Below, one piece after another: positions 34,380 through 43,693 of a stretch of DNA of 64,000 nt (positions within the stretch are counted from its first letter, which is position 1; every line of letters begins with the position of its first letter). The stretch lies in assembly GCA_002600635.1 (NCBI GenBank), contig CP021371.1, forward strand, positions 2,111,001-2,175,000, written 5' to 3'. Below the pieces are notes generated by a model. That model made no database searches, was not told the DNA's origin, and was given only the letters and a program-made list of their open reading frames with translations. Both the position numbers and the translations under genes were made by a program. The DNA is from Rhizobium sp. ACO-34A (lineage in GTDB: Bacteria; Pseudomonadota; Alphaproteobacteria; Rhizobiales; Rhizobiaceae).

Positions 34380-35132
34380 ATGACCCAGCCTGCTCCTCAA
34401 TTCACCTCGCTGCGCTGGGCGGCAAAGGGTGCGGCGGGTATCTTCAGCCTGCCTGCGATCATCCTCATGACCTCCTTCGTCGGTTTCGCCGCCTTCGCGC
34501 TCGAATCGGGCATTTCCCGCGAGCAGGCGATGCTGATGACGCTGATGGTATGGGCCTTGCCGGCGAAGATGATCCTGATCGGCATGATGGCGAGCGGGGC
34601 GAACATCCTGGCGATGTTTCTCGCGGTCTCGCTTTCCTCGATCCGCATGATGCCCATGGTCGCTTCGCTCGTTCCGGAAATGCGCAACGAACGAACGCCG
34701 ACCTGGCTGCTGCTCTTCCTTTCCCACTTCGTCGCGATCACCGCCTGGGTCTTCGCCATGGGCAAGTTGAAGACCGTTCCACGAGAGGCGCGCACGGCCT
34801 ATTTCGCAGGCTTCGGTCTGACGCTGGTTGCGGTCAATACCGTGCTCGTAGGGGTGAGCTATGGTCTCGTCGCGACCTTTCCTCCGCCCGTTGCCGGAGT
34901 GCTGTTCTTTCTGACACCGGTCTATTTCGTTGCGTCGATCTGGGCCTCGGCCCGCCATTCGGTGGTACGGATCGCTTTCGTGGTCGGCGTCATCGGCGGC
35001 CCGCTCCTGGCACTCGTCGCGCCGGGCTTCGACATCCTGATCGTCGGTCTCGGAGGAGGCACCCTGGCCTATCTGCTCGACCGCTATGTGGTTCGCGCAA
35101 GGAAATCGCGGACCGGAGGAGGCGAGCCATGA
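34380..35132 (+). CDS. azlC: AzlC family branched-chain amino acid exporter subunit
   Basis: 250 residues with about six or seven membrane segments. AzlC features are the early GIFSLPAIILMTSFVGFAAF region and the conserved proline-rich helix with SIRMMPM. Together with AzlD it forms an export permease for branched-chain or related amino acids (known from azaleucine resistance in Bacillus). ATG 34380 has only a weak ribosome site. The stop overlaps the azlD start by ATGA. Confidence 0.88.
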   Translation: MTQPAPQFTSLRWAAKGAAGIFSLPAIILMTSFVGFAAFALESGISREQAMLMTLMVWALPAKMILIGMMASGANILAMFLAVSLSSIRMMPMVASLVPEMRNERTPTWLLLFLSHFVAITAWVFAMGKLKTVPREARTAYFAGFGLTLVAVNTVLVGVSYGLVATFPPPVAGVLFFLTPVYFVASIWASARHSVVRIAFVVGVIGGPLLALVAPGFDILIVGLGGGTLAYLLDRYVVRARKSRTGGGEP

Positions 35133-35464
35133 GCGCGGCTGACTGGTGGCCCTATGTCGTGATCCTTGTCGCCGGCTGGCTTGCGACCGATATCTGGCGC
35201 TGGCTCGGCGTTGTGGCCGGCAACCGCTTGAACGAAGGTTCGGAAGCGCTTTTGTGGGTGAGGGCGGTTGCCACCGCTCTCGTCATGGCCGTCACCGCAA
35301 AACTCATCGTCTTCCCGACCGGCAGCCTTGAGCATACGCCGCTATGGATGCGGCTCGGCGCGGCAGGCCTTGGCTTTCTGACCTTCCTGCTGGCCGGTGA
35401 ACGGGTCATCGTCGGCGTCGTCGTGTCGCTTGCGCTGCTTGCACTCGGAATCACTCTGTATTGA
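35129..35464 (+). CDS. azlD: AzlD family protein
   Basis: 111 residues with four hydrophobic segments (from VVILVAGWLATDIW to VSLALLALGITLY), the usual partner of AzlC. The start ATG at 35129 overlaps the azlC stop (ATGA), which indicates translational coupling and a two-subunit transporter. GGAGGAGG lies upstream inside azlC. Confidence 0.86.
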   Translation: MSAADWWPYVVILVAGWLATDIWRWLGVVAGNRLNEGSEALLWVRAVATALVMAVTAKLIVFPTGSLEHTPLWMRLGAAGLGFLTFLLAGERVIVGVVVSLALLALGITLY

Positions 35465-35505
35465 TGGAGCCATCGCTGAACGAAACGGATGTGCTTCTCG
35501 TTGGC

Positions 35506-36387
35506 CTACGGTGAGGTCTGGCCTGATTTTCGGGACTCCGACAGTAGCCAGTCGCGCATGAGTGCTGCTTCGGGGGTAGGCCGGTCTGTCTCTACCAGCC
35601 AGTAATATTTTTCCGTGTCGCTCGCCCGCTCGAAAAGGATCTGCAACTCGCCGCGCGCCAGTTCGTCCGCGATCAGGACGGTTGGACAGAGCGCCGCTCC
35701 CAGCCCCGAAGTCACCGAGCTGACCAGCAGGTTGAAATCCGCGAACAGGGGACCCGATTCCGTCGGTGCCGCGATTCCTCCTTCGGCAAACCATCTTTTC
35801 CATGCCGCCTTGTCCTCGTCATGCAGCAGATCCGCGCGGGCGAGGTCGGAGGCGTCTGGAAACGGGCCTTTCCGTTCGACATAGCCCCGTGTTGCGGTCG
35901 GACGGGTTGCGGCGCTGAGGATTGGCAGTGCCTCCGGTGAGGGGCGGACGCCATGCTGGATCAGGAGATCGGCTTTTGCCTCTGCGGGCGTTACGGCGCC
36001 GGCGGAATAACTGATTGTCACCTGTATCTCGGGATGCGCTGCCCGGAAGGCGGGAAGGCGAGGGGCGAGCCAGTGTGACACCACCGATGGCAGGCAGGCG
36101 AGGTGTACCTGTCGCCGCTGGCGTGCAGCCGAGAGCTGTTCCGCTGCTGCTGCGATCGCTCCGAGGCTGGTCGATACCGTGCGGCTGAAATCCCGACCTT
36201 CCGCAGTCAGCCGGACACCGCGGGCGCTGCGTTCGAAGAGCGCGACCCCGAACCAGTCTTCCAGCGTCCTGACATGCTGGCTGACGGCCGCTGCCGTCAT
36301 GCCGAGTTCGGTGGCGGCATGACGGAAACTTTCCTTGCGGGCGGCGGCCTCGAAGGCGCGCAGGCTGGGGAGAGGCGGAAGCTTCAT
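35506..36387 (-). CDS. LysR family transcriptional regulator (GcvA-like)
   Basis: 293 residues. The N-terminal helix-turn-helix (LPPLPSLRAFEAAARKESF, then MTAAAVSQHVRTLEDWFG) resembles the GcvA/AmpR branch. A periplasmic-binding-type effector domain spans ~90-290. ATG 36387 follows GGAGAC. It is divergent from the DUF1989 gene 122 bp away, so regulation of that gene is the first hypothesis. No LysR box (T-N11-A) was pinned down. Confidence 0.9.
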   Translation of the reverse strand: MKLPPLPSLRAFEAAARKESFRHAATELGMTAAAVSQHVRTLEDWFGVALFERSARGVRLTAEGRDFSRTVSTSLGAIAAAAEQLSAARQRRQVHLACLPSVVSHWLAPRLPAFRAAHPEIQVTISYSAGAVTPAEAKADLLIQHGVRPSPEALPILSAATRPTATRGYVERKGPFPDASDLARADLLHDEDKAAWKRWFAEGGIAAPTESGPLFADFNLLVSSVTSGLGAALCPTVLIADELARGELQILFERASDTEKYYWLVETDRPTPEAALMRDWLLSESRKSGQTSP

Positions 36388-36509
36388 GTCTCCATGGCTA
36401 AGCCATGCTTGCCCTTGAGACAAGGAGAAGCCGTCTTGTCAGAGGCTTCACGCGCGTGCAGTTTCCGAAGGTCGATTATCTCCAACGCGCAGCAACACGG
36501 AAGACGTCC

Positions 36510-37367
36510 ATGACCATCAGGCCCGAGGTAACAGTTCCAGCAGACGCCGCCGAGCGGCGCGCCGTCAAGCCGGTGGTCGTCTATCCCAATGGAACCCTGC
36601 CGACCCCGGATATGGCGCTGCTGAACCGGGCCCGCGCCGGTCTCGAAAAGATCGACGAAGTCATCGTGCCGCCGCGTGACGGACGGGCGTTCAACGTGTC
36701 GAAGGGCCATTTCTTCCGCATCGTCAGCGTCGAGGGATCACAGGTCGGCGACCTCAACCTGTGGAATGCCAATGATCTTTCCGAGCGTTTCTTCAGCGGC
36801 AAGACCCGCGCGCTGCATGCCACCCACGTCACGGTTGGTGACCGTCTCTGGAGCACGCTTCCCTCTCTGAGGCCGATGGCGACGATCACCCACGACACGC
36901 TTGCCTGGTATGGTTTCGATGACGATGGCGGCAGCGTTCACGATGTTATCGGCACACGCTGCGATCCCTATACCAACAGGCTGCTGTCCGGTGTCGATTA
37001 TCACAATTGCTGCCACTCGAACCTGACGCGGGCGCTTGCCGGCGCGCGGGGTATGGGCTTCTCGGAGGCCGAGCCTCATGTGCATGACGTGCTCAACGTC
37101 TTCATGTGCACGGGTTTCACCCGAGACACCCATCAATACTTCATGAAGGCGAGCCCGGTCCGGCCGGGCGATTTCATCGAGTTCTTCGCCGAGATCGATC
37201 TTCTCGGTGGCCTGTCAGCCTGCCCGGGCGGCGATTGCAGTTCGGAGCATTCGAGCGATACAGCCGCCTGCTATCCGCTGAAGGTCGAGATCTTCCGGCC
37301 CGATGCCGAACTCTTGAAGAACTGGCCGTTCCCGGAGCGGAACGGCTATGCCAGCCCCGAGCAGTGA
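36510..37367 (+). CDS. DUF1989 (urea carboxylase-associated) family protein
   Basis: 285 residues of the DUF1989 family: RAFNVSKGHFFRIVSVEGSQ, DLNLWNAND, then conserved Cys/His segments HNCCHSN, CTGFTRDTHQYF and CPGGDCSSEHSSD that probably bind a metal. Family members are found with urea carboxylase or aminomethyltransferase genes, but none is adjacent here, so the substrate is open. ATG 36510 follows GGAAGA. Divergent from a LysR regulator. Confidence 0.86.
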   Translation: MTIRPEVTVPADAAERRAVKPVVVYPNGTLPTPDMALLNRARAGLEKIDEVIVPPRDGRAFNVSKGHFFRIVSVEGSQVGDLNLWNANDLSERFFSGKTRALHATHVTVGDRLWSTLPSLRPMATITHDTLAWYGFDDDGGSVHDVIGTRCDPYTNRLLSGVDYHNCCHSNLTRALAGARGMGFSEAEPHVHDVLNVFMCTGFTRDTHQYFMKASPVRPGDFIEFFAEIDLLGGLSACPGGDCSSEHSSDTAACYPLKVEIFRPDAELLKNWPFPERNGYASPEQ

Positions 37368-37374
37368 CGGGCCG

Positions 37375-37503
37375 TCAGCCGATCAGCCAGAACAGGCCGC
37401 CGAAAATGACGATGAAGGCGATGATGACACCGAGAATCCGGCCCAGGCCCTCGTTGGTGTTGGTGTGCTGCCCGACGATCGCGTAGTAGAAGTCGTTCTT
37501 CAT
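37375..37503 (-). CDS. 42-residue membrane peptide
   Basis: The sequence starts MKNDFYYAIVGQHTNTNEG. Its second half is one hydrophobic segment (ILGVIIAFIVIFGGLFWLIG) that ends at the C-terminus, so it is an N-in or N-out single-pass peptide. The ribosome site is modest (GGAAAACCGGG). It lies 100 bp downstream of the HIT gene on the same strand and convergent with the DUF1989 gene. Function unknown. It is too short for default gene callers, which may hide relatives. Confidence 0.55.
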   Translation of the reverse strand: MKNDFYYAIVGQHTNTNEGLGRILGVIIAFIVIFGGLFWLIG

Positions 37504-37603
37504 CCCGGTTTTCCTTTGTTGCTTGTACGGCAATTGCTTTGCAGTTCTCGAAACGCGTGCCGCACGGGAGGCTCTTGTCGGCACGCGATACTGCTGCGGA
37601 AAG

Positions 37604-38029
37604 TCAGAGTGCGGCCTTGATCTTCTCCGCATTGGCCTTCAGCACTTCGATGTCTTCCATCTTGCCGGAATGCGGCTTGAGCGGCACGCCTTCGTGGCGC
37701 GGAATGACGTGGAAGTGCAGGTGATAGACGGTCTGCCCGGCTGCCGGTTCGTTGAACTGGGCGACGAACACGCCATCGGCTTCAAAAGCTTCCTTGGCGG
37801 CGACCGCGAGCTTCTGCACGACCGGGATGAGCTTGGCGAGGACGGCGGGATCGGCATCGAGGATATTGCGCGAACCGACCTTGGGAATGACCAGCAGGTG
37901 CCCGGTTGCCTGCGGCATCACATCCATGAAGGCGAGCGTGTCGTCATCCTCATAGAGCATTACGGAGGGGATCTCGCCTTTCAGGATCTTGGCGAAGATG
38001 TTGTTCGGATCGTAGGCCGGGCTGGTCAT
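37604..38029 (-). CDS. HIT family protein (Hint-like nucleotide hydrolase)
   Basis: 141 residues. The histidine triad HLHFHVIP carries the catalytic nucleotidyl-accepting His, and the N-terminal FAKILKGEIPS is typical of Hint/HinT phosphoramidases. ATG 38029 follows GAGGAGA. It belongs to a minus-strand group ridA - GDPD - FemAB/GNAT - HIT; the FemAB-like gene is 69 bp upstream. Confidence 0.92.
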   Translation of the reverse strand: MTSPAYDPNNIFAKILKGEIPSVMLYEDDDTLAFMDVMPQATGHLLVIPKVGSRNILDADPAVLAKLIPVVQKLAVAAKEAFEADGVFVAQFNEPAAGQTVYHLHFHVIPRHEGVPLKPHSGKMEDIEVLKANAEKIKAAL

Positions 38030-38098
38030 GGGTATCTCCTCGTTGTCGGCGCCACTTAATGCGATCACCCGCTCGGGATCAAGGATGCCTTTGGTCGA

Positions 38099-39289
38099 TC
38101 AGTCGTCTTCGCGCTGCTGCCGCTCGCCCTTGCGGAAGGGCGTGTGCTCGTCGAGATAGTCACCGATCTGCTCGACCTCCCGCCGCTCGTGTTCCAGATA
38201 GTCGGATACCGCCTTCCTCAGCCCGGCATGGGCAATGTAGTGGGCGGAATGGGTCGTCACGGGCTGGTAGCCGCGCGCGAGCTTGTGCTCGCCCTGCGCC
38301 CCGGCCTCGACCTTCTTCAGGCCTTTGGCGAGAGCGAAATCGATTGCCTGATGGTAGCAGACCTCGAAGTGAAGGAAGGGGTGATCTTCGACGCAGCCCC
38401 AATGACGGCCAAAGAGTGTATCCGCACCGATGAAATTGATGGCGCCTGCAATATACTTGCCGTTGCGCTTTGCCATGACCAGCAGGATATCCTCCGCCAT
38501 CCGTTCGCCGATCAGCGAATAGAACATGCGGGTCAGGTAAGGCTTGCCCCACTTGCGGCTGCCGGTATCCATATAGAAGGCGAAGAACTGGTCCCAGATG
38601 TCCTCGGTGAGGTCCGATCCGGTCAACCAGTCGATGGTGATTCCGTTCTCAAGCGCGGCACGACGTTCCTTTTTCAGCGCCTTGCGCTTGCGGGAGGCGA
38701 GCGTTTCCAGAAACGCCTCGTGGTTGGCGTAGCCCTCATTGATGAAATGGAACTGCTGGTCGGTGCGATGCAGGAATCCCTGAGCTTCGAAGGCTTGCAT
38801 CTCATTCTCCGGCACGAAAGTCGCGTGCACCGAGGAAACGCCGAGTTGGTCCGCGACCTGCCGCAATCCGCCGGCCAGAACTTCCTGGATAGCGCTGTCA
38901 TCCTGTCCAATGGCCGCCATCAGGCGCGGCCCTGTTGCGGGTGTGAAGGGAATGGCGCTCTGCAGTTTCGGATAATAGCGGCCACCGGCGCGCTCGAAGG
39001 CGTCGGCCCAGCCATGGTCGAAGACATATTCGCCCCGGCTGTGGTTCTTGAGGTAGCAGGGGACGGCGCCGATAAGTGCGCCGTCGCCGTTTTCGAGGAG
39101 AAGGTGATGGCCGAGCCAGCCGGTCCCGGCCGTGGCCGAGCCCGATTCCTCCATTGCCGACAGGAAGGCATGGGAGTTGAAAGGGTTATAATCCTTCAAT
39201 CCCCGCCGGGCGCCGGAGAGCTCAGCCCAGCGTTCCGGTGCGACCGCACAAAAGGATCTTTCGATCCGGATCGTCAGCTCTCCTGTCAT
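38099..39289 (-). CDS. FemAB/GNAT-like N-acyltransferase (DUF482/COG3146)
   Basis: 396 residues with two GNAT-like halves. Family marks are YNPFNSHAFLSAMEESGSA near the N-terminus, SRKRKALKKERR at the middle, and FGRHWGCVEDHPFLHFEVCYHQAI with EAGAQGEHKLARGYQP near the C-terminus. Such proteins are annotated as peptidoglycan-biosynthesis or general N-acyltransferases, but no reaction is established. ATG 39289 follows GGAGACCC. It starts 10 bp after the GDPD stop, in the same operon. Confidence 0.87.
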   Translation of the reverse strand: MTGELTIRIERSFCAVAPERWAELSGARRGLKDYNPFNSHAFLSAMEESGSATAGTGWLGHHLLLENGDGALIGAVPCYLKNHSRGEYVFDHGWADAFERAGGRYYPKLQSAIPFTPATGPRLMAAIGQDDSAIQEVLAGGLRQVADQLGVSSVHATFVPENEMQAFEAQGFLHRTDQQFHFINEGYANHEAFLETLASRKRKALKKERRAALENGITIDWLTGSDLTEDIWDQFFAFYMDTGSRKWGKPYLTRMFYSLIGERMAEDILLVMAKRNGKYIAGAINFIGADTLFGRHWGCVEDHPFLHFEVCYHQAIDFALAKGLKKVEAGAQGEHKLARGYQPVTTHSAHYIAHAGLRKAVSDYLEHERREVEQIGDYLDEHTPFRKGERQQREDD

Positions 39290-39299
39290 GGGTCTCCCG

Positions 39300-40034
39300 T
39301 CAGGCGGTTGCGACCAGCGTCTCGCGCGGATCGAAACCTTCGAAGGTCATCTGGTCAGCATACTTATAGGTATGCTCGCGCATCATTTCATCCCTGACCG
39401 TCCATGTGATGACCGGAATGCCCTTTTCCCTGAGTGCCGTGACAAAACTGTTCGGCAGATGCGGCGCGCAGTAGGAGACGAAATCCAGTCCGAGCTGCAT
39501 GGCTTCGTCGTGGACGAAGAACTGTTCCGGATCCGCGCCTTCGGCCGTAAGACCAACCGCGTAGGGGCATTCGAGGGACTTGAGGTCCTTCAGCAGCCAG
39601 TGGTCGAAGCTCATCAGCGCGACCTTGCCTTCATAGCCTTCCAGAACGTCGAGCACGGCTTCCGCCAGGCCATCATCCTCTTCGGCGTTGATGCCCTTGA
39701 GTTCTATGACCAGCGGCACGCGTCCCTTGACGAGCGCGAGCATCTGCCTGAGCGTCGGAATGCGGTCGGCGGTGCCGCCGATCGAAAGCATGCCGAGTTC
39801 GCCGGCGGTGCGCTCGCGCACCTCACCCTTCAGGCCGCAGAGACGCTGCAGGTCGTGATCGTGAAAGACCATCGGTACGCTGTCGGACGAAAGCTGGATG
39901 TCGCATTCAATGGCGAAGCCGGCATCAACCGCCCGGGAAAAGGCCGAAAGCGTATTCTCCCAGACCTGTTTGTTCATGTCGTGATAGCCGCGATGGGCGA
40001 CCGGACGTTCCTTGATCCAGTCTGCGGATGTCAC
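39300..40034 (-). CDS. Glycerophosphodiester phosphodiesterase
   Basis: 244 residues. It has the GDPD TIM-barrel marks: AHRGYHD with the first catalytic His, ENTLSAF, ECDIQLSSD with the metal Glu/Asp pair, and VFHDHDLQRL with the second His. It hydrolyses glycerophosphodiesters to glycerol 3-phosphate and an alcohol. There is no signal peptide, so cytoplasmic. Its start overlaps the ridA stop by 4 bp (ATGA). Confidence 0.92.
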   Translation of the reverse strand: MTSADWIKERPVAHRGYHDMNKQVWENTLSAFSRAVDAGFAIECDIQLSSDSVPMVFHDHDLQRLCGLKGEVRERTAGELGMLSIGGTADRIPTLRQMLALVKGRVPLVIELKGINAEEDDGLAEAVLDVLEGYEGKVALMSFDHWLLKDLKSLECPYAVGLTAEGADPEQFFVHDEAMQLGLDFVSYCAPHLPNSFVTALREKGIPVITWTVRDEMMREHTYKYADQMTFEGFDPRETLVATA

Positions 40035-40501
40035 GCCCTGATCTCCAGGATCGCATCGATCTCGACGGCTGCGTTGAGCGGCAGCGCTGCCATGCCAACG
40101 GCGGCGCGGGCATGCTTGCCGGCCTCACCAAGAACGTTGGCGATCAGGTTGGAGGCGCCGTTGATGACGAGGTGCTGCTCGACAAAGCCGGAAGCCGAAG
40201 CGACAAAGCCGTTGAGCTTGATCACGCGAACGATCCGGGAGAGGTCGCCGCCAAGGGCCGACTTGGCCTGGGCCAGAATGTTGATGGCGCAGAGTTCGGC
40301 AGCCCGCTGCGCATCGGCAAGCGCGACATCGGAGCCGACGAGGCCGGTGACCGCCACTTTTCCGCCCTCAATCGGCAGCTGGCCGGAGAGATAAAGAAGG
40401 TTGCCGCTGATGACGTAGGGTACATAATTGGCGGCTGGGGCGGCTGCTTCCGGCAGCTGAATGCCCATGGCTGCCAGGCGACCGTCGATGCTATCGGACA
40501 T
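40031..40501 (-). CDS. RidA family protein
   Basis: 156 residues of the YjgF/RidA trimer fold (LYLSGQLPIEGGK, then GFVASASGF and the C-terminal LPLNAAVEIDAILEIRA). The classic deaminating Arg near the end is not clearly present (NAAVEIDA), and the protein is longer than RidA, so it is more likely a Rid subfamily than the true 2-aminoacrylate deaminase. First gene of the minus-strand operon; divergent from eipB. Confidence 0.87.
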   Translation of the reverse strand: MSDSIDGRLAAMGIQLPEAAAPAANYVPYVISGNLLYLSGQLPIEGGKVAVTGLVGSDVALADAQRAAELCAINILAQAKSALGGDLSRIVRVIKLNGFVASASGFVEQHLVINGASNLIANVLGEAGKHARAAVGMAALPLNAAVEIDAILEIRA

Positions 40502-40619
40502 GTGTGTTTCCCGGATCTGTTGGTAAGTTGAAAAAGAATCCTGTGGTGACCAAAGCAGGTCTCGCTTTTGCCGGATCTGTTCTTATAACATCGCGAAAGA
40601 GTCCAACAGGAGGATATCG

Positions 40620-41450
40620 ATGTTTCGTTCGTCATTTGCCGTCGTGTTGACTGCCTTCGGAGCGCTCAGCATGACGGGTGCATCGGCGAATGCTGCGGTC
40701 GCGGGCGGTCTGGTGCCGCATCGCGCGGTCTACGATATCGAGTTGAAGCAGGCGTCCGACCGCTCCGGCATCGAGGGCATGCGCGGCCGCATGGTCTACG
40801 AGTTCAGCGGATCGGAATGCGCCGGCTACACGACGAACTTCCGCTTCGTGACCCGCATCGACACCGGCGAGCAGGTTCGTGTCACCGACCAGCAGAGCTT
40901 TACCTTTGAGGATCTGGTCAAAGGCAAGTTCCGCTTCGAGACGAAGTCGTTCACCGACGACCAGCTCGACAAGGATGTGAGCGGTGCGGCGGCCGATGAG
41001 AACGGCAAGGTCAAGATAGAGCTCTCCGAACCCGCCAAGCGGGCGGTCGAGCTGGCGGACAGCCGGTTCCCGGCCGAGCACATGCTTGAAGTCATCGATA
41101 ATGCCCGCAAGGGCCGCACCTTTTTCGAGGCGCGCATATTCGATGGCTCCGAGGATGGCGACAAGAGCTACCTGACGACCACGATCGTCGGTCCGGAACG
41201 CAAGCCCGCGACGGTCGGCGCGAAGGACAAGGCATCCGAGGCGCTTGCCGGGACCGCCTACTGGCCCGTCTCCATCGCCTATTACGATGAAAAGGCGGTT
41301 GGTGACGTTCTGCCGATCTACACCCAGTCCTTCAAGCTCTATGAAAACGGCATCACCCAGGACCTGACTCTGGACTACGGCGATTTCGTTCTGAGCGGCA
41401 AGCTGACCAATCTCGAAGTGTTGGGCTCCGGAGACTGCAAGCCTCACTGA
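40620..41450 (+). CDS. eipB: Cell envelope integrity protein EipB (DUF1849)
   Basis: 276 residues with a signal peptide cut near ASANA (~25), so periplasmic. DUF1849/EipB marks are LVPHRAVYDIEL, the first Cys in FSGSECAGY and the last in GSGDCKPH near the C-terminus. In Brucella EipB the corresponding cysteines form a disulfide in a spiral beta-sheet protein needed for envelope stability. ATG 40620 follows AGGAGG. A single-gene unit ahead of the ribosomal cluster. Confidence 0.92.
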   Translation: MFRSSFAVVLTAFGALSMTGASANAAVAGGLVPHRAVYDIELKQASDRSGIEGMRGRMVYEFSGSECAGYTTNFRFVTRIDTGEQVRVTDQQSFTFEDLVKGKFRFETKSFTDDQLDKDVSGAAADENGKVKIELSEPAKRAVELADSRFPAEHMLEVIDNARKGRTFFEARIFDGSEDGDKSYLTTTIVGPERKPATVGAKDKASEALAGTAYWPVSIAYYDEKAVGDVLPIYTQSFKLYENGITQDLTLDYGDFVLSGKLTNLEVLGSGDCKPH

Positions 41451-41496
41451 AGATTGCGGCAGGGGAGGTGTTTCCTCGATTTTGTCGCGCAATACT

Positions 41497-41523
41497 CTTG
41501 ATTTCCAAGGGCAAGCCCTATAA
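41497..41523 (+). promoter_or_regulatory. Possible rpsB promoter
   Basis: CTTGAT (41497-41502) and CTATAA (41518-41523) fit the rhizobial -35/-10 words, but the spacer is only 15 bp. The leader to rpsB would be ~120 nt, long enough for the S2 autoregulation known in other bacteria; I see no specific fold. Confidence 0.35.
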
Positions 41524-41648
41524 GGGCAGCACCATTCCACACGCGAAGCTTGGGATCGACCGGGAGAAATCCGGCCGTTTCCGCCGGTGGCGTCGAAAAA
41601 GGGCGCTGTTTGCTTTGCGGGGGTTAAACCGGAAAAGGAGTATAAGGC

Positions 41649-42416
41649 ATGGCATTGCCCGATTTTAGCATGCGTCAGCTTCTGGAAGCTGGCGTTCACT
41701 TCGGTCACCAGACTCACCGCTGGAACCCGAAGATGAAGCCGTACATCTTCGGCGATCGTAACAACATCCACATCATCGACCTGGCTCAGACCGTTCCGAT
41801 GCTGTCGCGCGCCCTTCAGGTCGTGTCCGACACCGTCGCTCGTGGCGGCCGCGTCCTGTTCGTTGGCACCAAGCGTCAGGCTTCCGAGCTGATCGCTGAC
41901 TCCGCCAAGCGTTCGGCCCAGTACTACGTCAACTCCCGCTGGCTCGGCGGCATGATGACCAACTGGAAGACCATTTCGAACTCGATCCAGCGTCTGCGCA
42001 AGCTCGACGAGATACTGTCTTCGGAACAGTCCGGCTACAACAAGAAAGAGCGCCTGAACCTTGAGCGCGAGCGCGAAAAGCTCGACAAGGCCCTCGGTGG
42101 TATCAAGGACATGGGCGGCACGCCGGACCTGATGTTCATCATCGACACCAACAAGGAAAAGATCGCGATCGACGAAGCCAAGCGCCTCGGCATCCCGGTC
42201 GTTGCGATCATCGACTCGAACTGCGATCCGGACCTGATCGATTACCCGATCCCGGGTAACGACGACGCTTCGCGCGCCATCTCGCTGTATTGCGACCTGA
42301 TCGCCCGCGCTGCCATCGACGGCATCGCTCGTCAGCAGGGTGCTGCTGGCCGTGACATCGGCGCTTCCGCTGACGTTCCGGTCGAGCCCGCTCTCGAAGA
42401 CGAAGCAGGCGCCTGA
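41649..42416 (+). CDS. rpsB: 30S ribosomal protein S2
   Basis: 255 residues, standard bacterial S2: [19 protein letters not shown] at the N-terminus, the coiled-coil insert ([18 protein letters not shown]), and [25 protein letters not shown] precedes ATG 41649. It is followed 247 bp later by tsf, with a hairpin and a terminator-like stem in between that could let S2 be made in excess of EF-Ts. Confidence 0.98.
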   Translation: MALPDFSMRQLLEAGVHFGHQTHRWNPKMKPYIFGDRNNIHIIDLAQTVPMLSRALQVVSDTVARGGRVLFVGTKRQASELIADSAKRSAQYYVNSRWLGGMMTNWKTISNSIQRLRKLDEILSSEQSGYNKKERLNLEREREKLDKALGGIKDMGGTPDLMFIIDTNKEKIAIDEAKRLGIPVVAIIDSNCDPDLIDYPIPGNDDASRAISLYCDLIARAAIDGIARQQGAAGRDIGASADVPVEPALEDEAGA

Positions 42417-42456
42417 TTCGAAATGGCGGGTTCGCCCGCCATCGCAGTATAGTTGC

Positions 42457-42503
42457 AATCGGCCGCCACTCAGCCAATCGGGTTGGCGGCCGGTTTCGTT
42501 TTT
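42457..42503 (+). terminator. Terminator or attenuator between rpsB and tsf
   Basis: A 12-bp stem (42457-42468 with 42484-42495, one wobble) is followed by TCGTTTTT. Just before it a separate hairpin ATGGCGGG-TTCG-CCCGCCAT (42423-42442) has a UUCG tetraloop. Since tsf normally follows from the same promoter, partial termination is likely. Confidence 0.65.
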
Positions 42504-42663
42504 AAAGGCCGGCCCGGCCGCGGGAGCAGATCTCCAGCCGAGGCGAATTCGACGTGATGTTTCGGCTTCATCACGATGTCACACTTCCGGGTACAACTCG
42601 TGCCCAAAACAGGCGCCGATGGCATTTTCGCACGGCGTCGCGTGAAACGATAAGAGGCAAACA

Positions 42664-43590
42664 ATGGCTGAAATCACTGCTGCACTGGTGAAGGAACTGC
42701 GCGAAAAGTCTGGCGCAGGCATGATGGATTGCAAGAAGGCTCTGACCGAGACCAACGGTGACATCGAAGCCGCAATCGACTGGCTGCGCGCCAAGGGTAT
42801 CGCCAAGGCCGACAAGAAGTCGGGCCGCACCGCCGCTGAAGGCCTCGTCGGCATTGCCAGCGCCGGCCACAAGGCTGTCGCCATCGAACTCAACTCCGAA
42901 ACCGACTTCGTTGCCCGTAACGATGCCTTCCAGGACCTCGTCCGCGGCATTGCAAGCGTTGCGCTGAACACCGACGGTTCCGTCGAAGCTGTTTCGGCTG
43001 CGACCTACCCGGCAACCGGCAAGTCCGTAGCTGACACGGTCAAGGACGCAATCGCCACGATCGGCGAAAACATGACCCTGCGTCGCGCCGCCAAGCTCGA
43101 AGTCGAGCACGGCGTTGTCGCCACCTACGTCCACAACGCTGCCGGCGACGGCATCGGCAAGCTCGGCGTTCTCGTTGCCCTGAAGTCGGTCGGCGACAAG
43201 GAAGTCCTGACCTCGATCGGCCGTCAGGTTGCCATGCACATTGCTGCGACCAACCCGCTCGCCATCCGCGCCGAGGAAGTCGACGCAGCCGTTGCCGAAC
43301 GCGAACGCAACGTCTTCATCGAGCAGTCCCGCGCTTCCGGCAAGCCGGACAACATCATCGAAAAGATGGTCGAAGGCCGCATGCGCAAGTTCTTCGAAGA
43401 AGTTGCCCTGCTGTCGCAGGCCTTCGTCATCAACCCCGACATCACCGTCGGTCAGGCTGTCAAGGACGCTGAAAAGCTTGCTGGCGCTTCGATCGAAGTT
43501 GTCGGCATGGCCCGCCTGCTGCTCGGCGAAGGCGTCGAAAAGGAAGAGAGCGACTTCGCTGCCGAAGTCGCCGCTGCTGCCAAGGGCTGA
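42664..43590 (+). CDS. tsf: Translation elongation factor Ts
   Basis: 308 residues. The N-terminal UBA-like [19 protein letters not shown] binds EF-Tu, and the DFVARN motif and the C-terminal QPFVKD-like region ([17 protein letters not shown]) follow. It recycles EF-Tu-GDP to EF-Tu-GTP. The codon use is strongly biased, like rpsB, indicating high expression. Confidence 0.98.
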   Translation: MAEITAALVKELREKSGAGMMDCKKALTETNGDIEAAIDWLRAKGIAKADKKSGRTAAEGLVGIASAGHKAVAIELNSETDFVARNDAFQDLVRGIASVALNTDGSVEAVSAATYPATGKSVADTVKDAIATIGENMTLRRAAKLEVEHGVVATYVHNAAGDGIGKLGVLVALKSVGDKEVLTSIGRQVAMHIAATNPLAIRAEEVDAAVAERERNVFIEQSRASGKPDNIIEKMVEGRMRKFFEEVALLSQAFVINPDITVGQAVKDAEKLAGASIEVVGMARLLLGEGVEKEESDFAAEVAAAAKG

Positions 43591-43628
43591 TCACCCATTG
43601 GTCGGTGGACCATGTTAGGGAAAAAATC

Positions 43629-43654
43629 GGGCATCGCGTGACAACGCGGTGCCC
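43629..43654 (+). terminator. Hairpin between tsf and pyrH
   Basis: A 10-bp stem GGGCATCGCG/CGCGGTGCCC (one G-T pair) with loop TGACAA lies 38 bp after tsf, followed by TTCGTG only. It may reduce read-through into pyrH rather than stop it. Confidence 0.4.
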
Positions 43655-43693
43655 TTCGTGTATCCGGCATCAGATCAATCCCTAGGAGCCAGC

